A stretch of DNA of 14,014 nucleotides. Source: an uncultured Thermoguttaceae bacterium. GTDB lineage: Bacteria; Planctomycetota; Planctomycetia; Pirellulales; Thermoguttaceae. Within the stretch, counting starts at the first letter, position 1. The number at the start of each line of letters is the position of its first letter. Below, piece by piece: positions 6,030-13,447 of the stretch. The translations under genes and the position numbers were made by a program. The notes beneath the pieces were generated by a model. That model worked only from the letters and a program-made list of their open reading frames with translations. It was not told the origin of the DNA and searched no databases. The stretch covers positions 1-14,014 of the forward strand of contig CAKVCP010000053.1 in NCBI GenBank assembly GCA_934725735.1, read 5' to 3'.

Positions 6030-6686
6030 GTGAATAGTAACGTTACGGAGTTGGTCTTAATTCTCGATCGTAGCAGTTCGATGAGTAGTTGCGAAAGAAG
6101 CACGGTCGATTGCTTCAACGATTTTATCGAAAAGCAGAAGCGGGAAAATTCGGGAGCGGTTTACGTTTCCGTCGTGCTCTTCAACCATGAGCGCGAAGTT
6201 CTTTATAACCGCGTAGGGTTGTACGACGTTAGGCCGTTGACCGTCGAACAATTCCACGCGCGCGGATGCACGGCCCTCTATGACGCGCTCGCTTCCGGAA
6301 TCCACCATATCGGCACAGCGTATAAGTACGCGCGTCCCGACGAAGCGCCAGGCAAGACGATCTTCGTCGTCATCACCGACGGCGAGGAAAATTCCAGCCG
6401 ACTCTATACTCTCGAAGAAACGCGTAAGATGGTTGAACGCGAGATTCGCGAATACGGCTGGGAGTTCCTTTTCTTTGGCGCCAACCTCCAAGCGAAAAAG
6501 GTCGCCAAAGCGCTCGGTTTCAAAGAAGAAAACGCCGTCGATTACATCTGCGACGAAATCGGTTCTACCCAAACGTACGCCGCGCTCAACGCCTTCGTGT
6601 CCCATTTCCGAAAGGAAGGACGCGCCTCGAGCGATTGGCGCGAAGGCGTCGACCGCGATTACCAAACCCGTAAGAAAACTCGTTAA
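6030..6686 (+). CDS. Small von Willebrand factor A (MIDAS) domain protein
   Basis: From GTG 6030 the product is 218 aa and is almost entirely one VWA domain. The metal-ion-dependent adhesion site is complete: D13-R-S15-S-S17 in ILDRSSSM, T81 in GCTALYDAL and D117 in VITDGEENS. It has no signal peptide or membrane segment, so it should be cytoplasmic. Stand-alone VWA proteins of this shape (DRSxSM, then a GCTALxDA region, then ITDGEEN) are common in bacteria and usually lack an assigned job, probably binding a partner protein through Mg2+. The C-terminal 30 residues are polar and basic. The TM2 protein gene starts 22 bases downstream, which suggests one transcript and perhaps a shared membrane site. 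No AAA+ MoxR-type ATPase partner is seen in the window. Confidence 0.88.
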   Translation: MNSNVTELVLILDRSSSMSSCERSTVDCFNDFIEKQKRENSGAVYVSVVLFNHEREVLYNRVGLYDVRPLTVEQFHARGCTALYDALASGIHHIGTAYKYARPDEAPGKTIFVVITDGEENSSRLYTLEETRKMVEREIREYGWEFLFFGANLQAKKVAKALGFKEENAVDYICDEIGSTQTYAALNAFVSHFRKEGRASSDWREGVDRDYQTRKKTR

Positions 6687-6708
6687 ACCTCTGTAGAAAG
6701 GGTCAAAA

Positions 6709-7080
6709 ATGTTTTGTCCAAAATGCGGCGCTCAGCTACCCGACGGAAGCGCTTTTTGTAATCTCTGCGGCGCGCAATTGAACGCCGTCAACGTTCCCCC
6801 TAGCGCCGTTCCTTATTCCGCTAACGCGCCGATCGGCGTTTCTTCTCGCTCCGCGATTATCTTCTTCATATTCGCCTGGTTTCTCGGCGTGTTCGGCGCC
6901 CACAACTTCTATATCGGAAAGACGGGGTTGGCGGTTACTCAGTTGCTCGTGGCCATTATTGGCGGGCTCATTCTTGCCGGAGTCCCCACGATTGGCATAG
7001 CAATCTGGGCGCTCGTTGAAGGGATCTTGGGACTTACCGGAAAAATTACCGACGCCGAAGGACTCCCTCTCGCCAAATAA
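6709..7080 (+). CDS. Zinc-ribbon and TM2-domain membrane protein
   Basis: The product is 123 aa. Residues 3-20 form a four-cysteine zinc ribbon (CPKC at 3-6, CNLC at 17-20). A Pro/Ala-rich linker (about 28-46) leads to a TM2 domain: one membrane helix about 49-65, the conserved turn GVFGAHNFYIGKTG (60-73), and a second hydrophobic stretch about 74-108. The tail is short and charged. AAAGGG lies six bases before the ATG. The protein probably sits in the inner membrane with the ribbon in the cytoplasm. The function of TM2 proteins in bacteria is not settled. It follows the VWA gene by 22 bases and precedes a terminator, so these two genes make up the transcription unit. Confidence 0.88.
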   Translation: MFCPKCGAQLPDGSAFCNLCGAQLNAVNVPPSAVPYSANAPIGVSSRSAIIFFIFAWFLGVFGAHNFYIGKTGLAVTQLLVAIIGGLILAGVPTIGIAIWALVEGILGLTGKITDAEGLPLAK

Positions 7081-7148
7081 TCCCGATTCGACTCGCCGCG
7101 CGTTCCTCTTTCGCGCCTAATCGACCGTAACGCAAAACACGGCAAAAA

Positions 7149-7187
7149 AAAACGCCGACCCGCTCTTTCCCCGCGCGTCGGCGTTTT
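7149..7187. terminator. Shared terminator between converging genes
   Basis: AAAACGCCGAC (7149-7159) pairs with GTCGGCGTTTT (7177-7187), an 11-base-pair stem that can extend inward by three more pairs after a mismatch. On the minus strand it is followed by a run of T (the A run 7144-7152) and lies five bases after the stop of the portal-like gene. On the plus strand it ends in four T and serves the TM2 gene. Confidence 0.82.
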
Positions 7188-7192
7188 CCGCT

Positions 7193-8647
7193 TTATTGTC
7201 CCGTTTCTTTTTGTTCCTGATTGTCTTCGTACGACGGCAACGCTCCCGGCGCGGCACGTTCCAGAAACGCGTACGCGCTTCGCTCCGAGAGTACCCCCGT
7301 CTCGTGATTCGCCTTGAGAAGCTCCACCACCGCGTCTAACGGCGCCTCCGCCCCCAAATACGACACGTCCGGCTCGTACTTGATCCGGCGGCGCGTCTCG
7401 TCGTACGTCGCGCCAGACCAAAGGGACGCGAAGCAGAGCTGTTCCTCGATTCCTCGCGCCCCCGTCTTGTCGATCGCCGCGATCGACGCCGTTCCCGTCG
7501 TCGTCCTGATCCTCAGCGCCTCGCTCGACGAATTCGCCCCCGCGCGTTCGATCAGCTCACGTAGCGACGTGTAGCGCAACGTCTCGCGCAGCTCCGTCTT
7601 TGCGTTACGAAGCTCCGCGAGCCCCGCGCCGTTCGTCTCCAATATCGATACCGTCACCGGAACCGACCCCGACCCGCGCGGCCAGACGACTCCCCCGAGG
7701 CGGACGTCCGTCGATTCGCGCGACGCGTTGCACACCGCAAGGGTCGGCGTCGCGTGGAAATACAAGCCCATCTTGTACCAGCTGTCCACCGCGTAATTCT
7801 CCACCGCCAGCCGCGCCACGTCCAAATACGGAGGACGCGACCAGGCGTTCAAACCCAGTTGCTCCACGTTGCAGACCGTAAAGGGAATGAACGAAAGTTC
7901 CCGTCCCTTAAAGCTCGGGTAGACCACGTTCTCGCCGCGCGGATTGTCAAGATCGAATCCTCGCCACTGCGCGTCCGCCGTCGAGCCGCGAAAGACCGCC
8001 GTGTAATACCGTCCTCGCGCGTCGAGCGCCAGAACGCGGCGGCGCGGCTCCACCCGCCATTCCTTCGCGCCCCTGTCGAAAAGACGCGTCGTCTCGTCCA
8101 ATAACGCCCATCTCAGCGCCGTAAAGGGCGTCGGAGAGTTCGCGTCAACCTCGCCGTCCAATATCTTATGCGGCGCGTATTCGACGATCTGAAACGCCGG
8201 ACGAAGACCGTTCGGATCCGTCGTCACGTCCAGCAACAATCCATAACGACCGTACAATATCTGCGCGAAATTCACCCGCGATTTCAGCCCCGCGAGCCCG
8301 TCGTTGTAACGATTGCACCAATCGCGCAGCTCCACGACCTCCGCCGCGCTCTCTTCGTCCTTCGCCACCCCGAAACGCGCGCGCGCAGGGTTCCTCTGCA
8401 TGAGACCCACCACGTCGTCCACGATCGGACGGAAAAAGTTCTCGAAGGACGCCGCATGGCGACGAAAATAATACCGCGACTCGTGAAACGCCACCCGACC
8501 CGATCGGAGCTCTTCGCGCTCCAAACTCTGCAACGGAAGGTACGACTCCGCGTTCGGCCCGTTCTTGATCCGTTCCGATCCCATGTAACAGTCCTCCGCG
8601 TACTCCCAGAGTCGCGCGTGACGCTCGTAATTCTCTTCATATTTCAT
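7193..8647 (-). CDS. Phage-portal-like protein (DUF4055 family), without other phage genes
   Basis: The product is 484 aa, the normal size for this family. The N-terminus (WEYAEDCYMGSERIKNG, then ESYLPLQS, then FFRPIVDDVVGLMQRNP) follows the DUF4055 pattern of a conserved Trp/Tyr start, a YLP motif and a helix ending in a basic 'RxPA' stretch. The middle has YKMGLYFHATPTLAVCN and the C-terminal part has SIAAIDKTGARGIEEQLCF. DUF4055 proteins are portal proteins of tailed phages: they form the ring through which DNA enters the capsid. AAAGGA at 8655-8660 precedes the ATG. It lies 93 bases downstream of the UmuC-type gene on the same strand with no clear terminator between, so co-transcription is possible. 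No terminase, head-morphogenesis or capsid gene adjoins it. Recognition is from remembered family patterns, so the family is likely but the role here is unknown. Confidence 0.78.
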   Translation of the reverse strand: MKYEENYERHARLWEYAEDCYMGSERIKNGPNAESYLPLQSLEREELRSGRVAFHESRYYFRRHAASFENFFRPIVDDVVGLMQRNPARARFGVAKDEESAAEVVELRDWCNRYNDGLAGLKSRVNFAQILYGRYGLLLDVTTDPNGLRPAFQIVEYAPHKILDGEVDANSPTPFTALRWALLDETTRLFDRGAKEWRVEPRRRVLALDARGRYYTAVFRGSTADAQWRGFDLDNPRGENVVYPSFKGRELSFIPFTVCNVEQLGLNAWSRPPYLDVARLAVENYAVDSWYKMGLYFHATPTLAVCNASRESTDVRLGGVVWPRGSGSVPVTVSILETNGAGLAELRNAKTELRETLRYTSLRELIERAGANSSSEALRIRTTTGTASIAAIDKTGARGIEEQLCFASLWSGATYDETRRRIKYEPDVSYLGAEAPLDAVVELLKANHETGVLSERSAYAFLERAAPGALPSYEDNQEQKETGQ

Positions 8648-8740
8648 CGGCGATCCTTTCTCTCGCGTTTTATCGTTGTATGATCTTGAGAGAATATCGC
8701 CGCTGCGCGCGATTTTAGAACGACTTTTTCAACGCGCCCC

Positions 8741-10177
8741 TCAGCTCGCCTTCGGAAGATCGTTCCAGTTCGTCGTGTAGCACGGGGAGATGAAGGACGA
8801 ATTCGGGGACCATGGGCGCTTCACTCCTTCGCTGGCGAAGAACGCGGCGTTCTTCCCGAATTTGAGGCGAACTGCGTCGAGGGTCGCGCAGAGGCGTCGT
8901 TCCCGCTCGCGCCGCGCCGCGTCGCGCGTCGGATCCGGCTCGAAAAGATAGCGCCGCTCCGCCGCCGCCTCCTCCGTGACGAGGTCAAGACCGACGATCC
9001 CAGCGCGTTTGTACGAAAAATTCTCCTGATAGACGCTTCGCAGCAAGCCCAGCGCCGTCGACAGAAGTTCCGGCGTCAGATTCGTCGGTCGCGCAAGATT
9101 GATCCCCCGAGCGACGCAGCGAAACTCTTGAGTCGTCGCGAACCGACTCGTCGACGCGTGCAGATAGATCCCGCTCGCGACGAGTCCGTTTGCGCGGAGC
9201 TTCTCCGCCAGCTTCGCCGTGAAGGTCGAAATCGGCTTCTCCAGCTCCTCTAGGCTCTCGATCGGCTCCCCGAAGGAACGCGATATTTGCATCGACTTGC
9301 GCGGCTCCGGGCGCGTTCCCACGTCGAAAACATACTCGCCGCGAAGTTCGCGAATCGTGCGCTCCTGTTCGATCGTGAAGTCTTTTCGCGCCTCGCGCGG
9401 ATCGAGACGCGCCAAATCGTACGCCGTGCGCAAGCCCCCTTTGAGAAAGCGCTCGCTCAGCCGTCGACCGACGCCCCAGACGTCTTCCAGCGGGAGTCGC
9501 TTGAGCGCCGCGATTCGCGCCTCTTTCTCGAAAAGGAGCGCGTATTTGCGCCCTGTGCGCGCCCCGTCGAGCTTCGCCAGGCGACTCGCAACCTTCGCCA
9601 ACGTACGGTTCGGACCAAGCCCAAGAGAGACGGGGATCCCCGTCCAGCGGCGCGCGACCGTCACGATCTCCTGCGCGAGCGATTCGAGCGCGTCGAGCGT
9701 CTTGCCGGGAAGCTCCCCTTCCGCGGGGCCCTCGGGCCACGTCGCCGCGCGGCGCCAGCGTTCGTCGAGGCGCTCCGGGCGCGAATCCTCCGCGTCGGGC
9801 GTCGACCCCAGATAGCGTCCGGACGCGTCTTTGAAGCGGCTCGAAAGATCCAAAAACGCCTCGTCGATCGAGTAGACGTCGACCGTCGGCGTCCACTGTT
9901 CGAGCGTCTGCATCACCCGTCGGCTCAAGTCCCCGTAAAGCGCGTAGTTCGCCGAACGCACGACGACCCCTCGCGCTTTCGCGAAATCGCGCAGACGAAA
10001 GTACGGCTCCCCCATCGGAATTTGCAACGCCTTCGCCTCGGCGGAACGCGCGACGACGCACCCGTCGTTATTCGAGAGGACGACGATCGGACGCGTCGCC
10101 CAGTCCGGTCGAAAGACTTTTTCGCAAGACGCGTAAAAACTATCGCAATCGACGAGTCCAACAATTCGCGTCGCCAT
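8741..10177 (-). CDS. umuC: Y-family DNA polymerase, UmuC (Pol V catalytic subunit) type
   Basis: The product is 478 aa. The catalytic palm has D10 in GLVDCDSFYASCEKVF and the D105-E106 pair in VYSIDEAFLDL. NNDGCVVARSAEAKAL (36-51) and ANYALYGDLSRRVM (76-89) mark the UmuC rather than the DinB branch. The little-finger domain follows, and the C-terminus ends with YTTNWNDLPKA as in UmuC. The polymerase copies past damaged bases and is normally induced by the SOS response. E. coli UmuC is 422 aa. The extra length is largely a charged insert of about 45 residues after FLDLSSRF (about 114-160). No umuD is adjacent: upstream there is only a promoter and an intergenic gap. AGAGGA stands six to seven bases before the ATG. 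Activity as Pol V would require UmuD' from elsewhere or another partner. Confidence 0.93.
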   Translation of the reverse strand: MATRIVGLVDCDSFYASCEKVFRPDWATRPIVVLSNNDGCVVARSAEAKALQIPMGEPYFRLRDFAKARGVVVRSANYALYGDLSRRVMQTLEQWTPTVDVYSIDEAFLDLSSRFKDASGRYLGSTPDAEDSRPERLDERWRRAATWPEGPAEGELPGKTLDALESLAQEIVTVARRWTGIPVSLGLGPNRTLAKVASRLAKLDGARTGRKYALLFEKEARIAALKRLPLEDVWGVGRRLSERFLKGGLRTAYDLARLDPREARKDFTIEQERTIRELRGEYVFDVGTRPEPRKSMQISRSFGEPIESLEELEKPISTFTAKLAEKLRANGLVASGIYLHASTSRFATTQEFRCVARGINLARPTNLTPELLSTALGLLRSVYQENFSYKRAGIVGLDLVTEEAAAERRYLFEPDPTRDAARRERERRLCATLDAVRLKFGKNAAFFASEGVKRPWSPNSSFISPCYTTNWNDLPKAS

Positions 10178-10192
10178 GAATTTTCCTCTCTT

Positions 10193-10214
10193 ACTGTTGT
10201 GAAAAACGTGCAGT
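10193..10214. promoter_or_regulatory. ACTG-N14-CAGT dyad in the umuC leader (possible damage-response operator)
   Basis: ACTG (10193-10196) and CAGT (10211-10214) are mirror halves 14 bases apart, lying between the umuC -10 box and its ribosome binding site. The E. coli LexA box is CTGT-N8-ACAG, so the spacing is wrong for that form and the inner bases are not symmetric. It is listed as a weak candidate because umuC genes are usually SOS-controlled. Confidence 0.2.
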
Positions 10215-10228
10215 CCCCGCGTTGCGTT

Positions 10229-10256
10229 ATTCTAAAGAGGGGTTCTTTCCGGTCAA
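10229..10256 (-). promoter_or_regulatory. umuC promoter
   Basis: On the minus strand TTGACC (10251-10256) and TAGAAT (10229-10234) are 16 bases apart. Each matches the sigma-70 consensus at five of six positions. The start of transcription would be near 10222, giving a 45-base leader. It is the best promoter match in the window. Confidence 0.6.
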
Positions 10257-10301
10257 CGTATTTTCGTACGGTTATTTCTTAGCGCTCCCACTTTCGGGGG
10301 G

Positions 10302-10356
10302 CGTCGCCGCCTTCTTGCTCGGACAAATAAGGGGTTTTAGCGGCGTTGCGGCGACG
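10302..10356 (+). repeat. Inverted repeat, possible structured RNA
   Basis: CGTCGCCGC (10302-10310) and GCGGCGACG (10348-10356) are perfect 9-base complements around a 37-base loop. CGCCG within the left arm can also pair with CGGCG at 10341-10345, so two folds compete. It is followed 80 bases later by an intrinsic terminator on the same strand. Confidence 0.4.
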
Positions 10357-10434
10357 TTGTCGGCGCTTCTTTTCGGAGATTCTTACTGATAAAAGGCTTT
10401 AGAAAAACTAAGACAGGATGTTTTTAACGATTTT

Positions 10435-10461
10435 AACGCGCGTCGACGAGCGCGTTTTTTT
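10435..10461 (+). terminator. Intrinsic terminator with no gene in front
   Basis: AACGCGC (10435-10441) pairs with GCGCGTT (10450-10456) across an 8-base loop, followed by T to 10461. It would stop rightward transcription. The genes just to the left run the other way, so it ends either an unseen small RNA or antisense read-through. Confidence 0.7.
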
Positions 10462-10553
10462 AGCCTTCCCGAACGGCGTCCGATTCTTGTCGACTAAGCG
10501 TATTTTTAGAAGGCATATTCCTTTAGGGTGTTTCTTTTCTCTCTGCTCGTCGG

Positions 10554-10559
10554 TATAAT
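10554..10559 (+). promoter_or_regulatory. -10 box for the secreted glycosidase gene
   Basis: A perfect TATAAT lies 51 bases before the ATG at 10611. No good -35 exists at 16-18 bases (only T-rich sequence), so an activator or a different sigma factor may help. AGGAG (10599-10603) is the ribosome binding site. Confidence 0.5.
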
Positions 10560-10610
10560 CATCCTCTACGTTTGCGCTGGTTGCGACGTCACATTTGCAG
10601 GAGATAATCT

Positions 10611-13355
10611 ATGAAGAAAACGAAATTAACGGCGATCTTGGCGTCATGCGTCATGGCGACCCTTGGTGCCGCCTCTGTTGCCGCCGATCGCGCGGATTCC
10701 TACTTTCCTTTTGTTATCGAACAAGGCGCTCCCGACTCGATCACCAACGTGAGAACGTGGGACGGCGCCAATCTCGCCGTCGCGGGCTCCGAAGGTTTCT
10801 TGAGCGCGAAGGACGGCTCCTTTGTCGCCGCCTCCGGACAGAAACGTCTTCTGGGAACGAACTTGTGCTTCAGCGCAAACTTCTGCTCCCACGAAAAAGC
10901 GGAACGGCTCGCCGATTCGCTCTCCCGCTTTGGAATCGGCGTCGTGCGGCTCCATCATATGGACAGCTACCAAATCTGGGGCAAAAATATGGGCAAGGGA
11001 ACGACGGAAATCGATCCCGAGCAGCTCGAAAAGCTCGATTATCTCATTAGTTGTCTCCAGAAGCGCGGAATCTACGTTAATATCAACTTGCACGTATCCC
11101 GCAGTTTCCGCGAAATCGACGGTTTCAAAAACGCCGACAAACTCCCGACTTTCGACAAGGGCGTCGACAACTTCGATCGCGCCATGATCGTTTTGCAGAA
11201 GAAATACGCGAAGGATTTGCTCACGCACGTCAATCCCTATACGGGTAAGGCGTACGTCGACGATCCGGGGGTGGCGGTGATCGAGATCAATAACGAGAAC
11301 TCGGTCGTGGCGAGCTGGTCGTGGGGAGAACTCGACGATTTGCCGGAGCCTTACGCGGGGGAATTCAAAGCGTTCTGGAACGAATGGCTCAAGAAGAAGT
11401 ACAAGACGACCGCCGCGCTGCGCGAAGCGTGGGAATGTAAAGATTATCCTCTCGGCGCCGAACTCCTCGACGACGGCGTTTTCCAGGAAGGATTCGCCTT
11501 CGGAAAGAACAATCGTTGGACCCTCGAGTCCGACTCGACCGCGAAGCTGTCCTATCGCGTCGTCAAGGCGGACGAGACGGGAATCGACTCTACCGCGCTG
11601 CGTTTCGAAGTCGAGAAGACGGGGGAAGTCGCGTGGCGTCCGCAGTTTCATCGCATCGCGGTCGAACTCAAGGACAAGACGCCTTACCAAATCTCCTTTA
11701 AGGCGCGCGCCGACAAGGCGACGAGCGTCGGTTTCGGCGTCAAACAGCACCATGAGCCGTGGGCCGATCTGGGGCTCGACGAAGATCTGAAACTCGAGAA
11801 GGAATGGAAGACGTTCACGTTCGCCTTCATGTCGAAATCCGACGACAATATGGCGCGAATCACCTTCTGCCCGCGCGGCGAAGGGGACGCTTTCGAAATC
11901 GCCGACCTCTCCATGCGCGAAGGGGGAAATATCGGCCTCCTCGAATCTGAAAATCTAGAAGACGCCTCCGTTCCTCTCCTGCGCGCTAAGAAGGGCGCCT
12001 CGCGACTCGATTCCCCCAACGCGATCGACGATTTCGCCGCTTTCCTCCACGATATCGAAAACAGCTATTGGCAGGAGATGTACGACTACGTTAAGAGCCT
12101 CGGCGCTAAGCAGTTGACGACCGGAACGCAGTTGCAGTACGGCTACTGGTATAATCAGGCGAAGCTCGATTATTGCGATATCCACGCCTATTGGAATCAC
12201 CCGTATTTCCCCCATCGCGAATGGGATCATAACGACTGGCTTATCGGCCCCAAAGCGCTCGTAAACAACCCTGTCAACGGAACGCTTTCGAGCCTCTCCG
12301 TCCTGCGCGTCATGGGCAAGCCCTTCACCGTGAGCGAATACGACCATCCCTTCCCGAATCCGTATTCTGCCGAAGGAAACGTTATGCTCGCCGCCGTCGC
12401 CGCTTTCCAAGATTGGGACGCCACCTTCCAGTTCGCGTGGGCGCATAACGACGATTTCGAACGACAGACCGTCGAGCCCTTCTTCGACATGTGCTCCAAC
12501 CAGACGAAGATCGCGCACCTTCCCGCGTGCTACGGAATCTTCGTGCGCGGCGACGTCGCGAAAGGCCCCGGAAAGTACGTCTACGCGCCTTCCTTCACCG
12601 AGAAGGAAGAAGTCGACGCGATGCGATCCCTCCTCTACTCCTATCATCGCGATCTTGCTCGCGGACTCAAGCTCGACCGCTCCCTCTCCCTCGCCGTCTA
12701 TTCCGGACTCGAACTCTCCGATCTCAATCTGAGCGTCCCCGAGAATTACAAGGCCGCGAAGCGCGTCGAAAGCTGGGACGATCTACCCGCCGAACTGCGT
12801 TCGAGCGATAAAAAGGAAATCGTCAACGAATTCGGCGAAATCAAATGGAATTTCCAGCAGGAAGGGAAGGGAACCTTCGTCGTCGATACCGCGCGCAGCA
12901 AGGTTTTCAGCGGCTTTATCGCGAAACCGTGCGTGTTCGACTCTATCGCCGTCGACGTCAAGGATACGTATCTCGACTGGGCCACGATCTCCCTCGTCAA
13001 GGCGAAAGGGCTCCAGGCGACCGACGCGAAGAACGGAACCCTCTCGAAGGGCTCCTATCTCCTCACCGCGACCGGCGACATGAAGAACACCGACGCGATC
13101 GTCAAGACCGTTTCCGGGTCCGTTACGACCGCGGGCGCGTACGGCGGTAAGAAGGGCGTCGCTCCGATCCTGTGCGAAGGAATCGACGCGACCGTGACCC
13201 TCGACAATCTCCAAGCCGACGCCGTCGAGGTCTATTCGCTCGGCGCCAACGGCAAGCGCGTCGAGAAGATCGACGTCCAGAACGTCGGTCAGAACGCTTC
13301 TTTCTCTATCGGCGCCAACTACAAGACCATTTGGTACGAAGTCGTCGTAAAATAG
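10611..13355 (+). CDS. Secreted glycoside hydrolase, clan GH-A-like, with inserted carbohydrate-binding-like module
   Basis: The product is 914 aa. Residues 1-25 are a Sec signal peptide (MKKTKLTAILASCVMATLGA then ASVAA). The barrel opens with RLLGTNLCFSANF and FGIGVVRLHHMDSY. A candidate acid/base E229 follows N228 in VAVIEINNEN, and a candidate nucleophile E576 lies in PFTVSEYDHPFPN; the Asn-Glu then Glu order fits clan GH-A. Between them, at about 285-430, sits a beta-rich stretch (YQISFKARADKATSVGFGVK, KEWKTFTFAFMS, then ITFCPRGEGDAFEIADLSM) that reads like a CBM4/9-type module inserted in the catalytic part. After about 720 there is a beta-rich C-terminal region. I cannot name the GH family or the sugar. 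It probably degrades a polysaccharide outside the cytoplasm. A second secreted TIM-barrel-type gene follows after a hairpin, suggesting a carbohydrate-use cluster continuing to the right. Confidence 0.82.
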   Translation: MKKTKLTAILASCVMATLGAASVAADRADSYFPFVIEQGAPDSITNVRTWDGANLAVAGSEGFLSAKDGSFVAASGQKRLLGTNLCFSANFCSHEKAERLADSLSRFGIGVVRLHHMDSYQIWGKNMGKGTTEIDPEQLEKLDYLISCLQKRGIYVNINLHVSRSFREIDGFKNADKLPTFDKGVDNFDRAMIVLQKKYAKDLLTHVNPYTGKAYVDDPGVAVIEINNENSVVASWSWGELDDLPEPYAGEFKAFWNEWLKKKYKTTAALREAWECKDYPLGAELLDDGVFQEGFAFGKNNRWTLESDSTAKLSYRVVKADETGIDSTALRFEVEKTGEVAWRPQFHRIAVELKDKTPYQISFKARADKATSVGFGVKQHHEPWADLGLDEDLKLEKEWKTFTFAFMSKSDDNMARITFCPRGEGDAFEIADLSMREGGNIGLLESENLEDASVPLLRAKKGASRLDSPNAIDDFAAFLHDIENSYWQEMYDYVKSLGAKQLTTGTQLQYGYWYNQAKLDYCDIHAYWNHPYFPHREWDHNDWLIGPKALVNNPVNGTLSSLSVLRVMGKPFTVSEYDHPFPNPYSAEGNVMLAAVAAFQDWDATFQFAWAHNDDFERQTVEPFFDMCSNQTKIAHLPACYGIFVRGDVAKGPGKYVYAPSFTEKEEVDAMRSLLYSYHRDLARGLKLDRSLSLAVYSGLELSDLNLSVPENYKAAKRVESWDDLPAELRSSDKKEIVNEFGEIKWNFQQEGKGTFVVDTARSKVFSGFIAKPCVFDSIAVDVKDTYLDWATISLVKAKGLQATDAKNGTLSKGSYLLTATGDMKNTDAIVKTVSGSVTTAGAYGGKKGVAPILCEGIDATVTLDNLQADAVEVYSLGANGKRVEKIDVQNVGQNASFSIGANYKTIWYEVVVK

Positions 13356-13375
13356 TCGATCGATGATGAAACCGC

Positions 13376-13421
13376 GCCGCTTAATTCACGGTGAATCCGT
13401 CGTTAAGCGGCCTTTTCTTTT
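13376..13421 (+). terminator. Terminator or attenuator between the two secreted hydrolase genes
   Basis: GCCGCTTAA (13376-13384) pairs perfectly with TTAAGCGGC (13403-13411), followed by C-TTTT-C-TTTT (13412-13421). The loop itself contains ATTCAC/GTGAAT mirror halves. It starts 20 bases after the first gene's stop and ends 27 bases before the next start, so some read-through may be allowed. Confidence 0.65.
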
Positions 13422-13447
13422 CATTCCCTTACACGAAAGGTTTTCGC

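Larger units (their letters stand above)
10257..10610. other. Intergenic region between umuC promoter and glycosidase gene
   Basis: These 354 bases hold no convincing reading frame. They contain a long inverted repeat (10302-10356), a plus-strand terminator (10435-10461) and the promoter of the glycosidase gene (10554-10559). No tRNA fold or known riboswitch was recognised. Confidence 0.55.

Noticed and set aside
8985..10061. 358-aa frame on the same strand as umuC in another phase, and long plus-strand frames opposite umuC
   Set aside because: UmuC motifs are continuous in the main frame. The others are Arg/Ala/Ser-rich, low-complexity shadow frames without ribosome binding sites.
10193..10214. 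Canonical LexA (SOS) box upstream of umuC
   Set aside because: The half sites ACTG/CAGT are 14 bases apart rather than the CTGT-N8-ACAG form, and the inside is not symmetric. It is kept only as a weak operator candidate.
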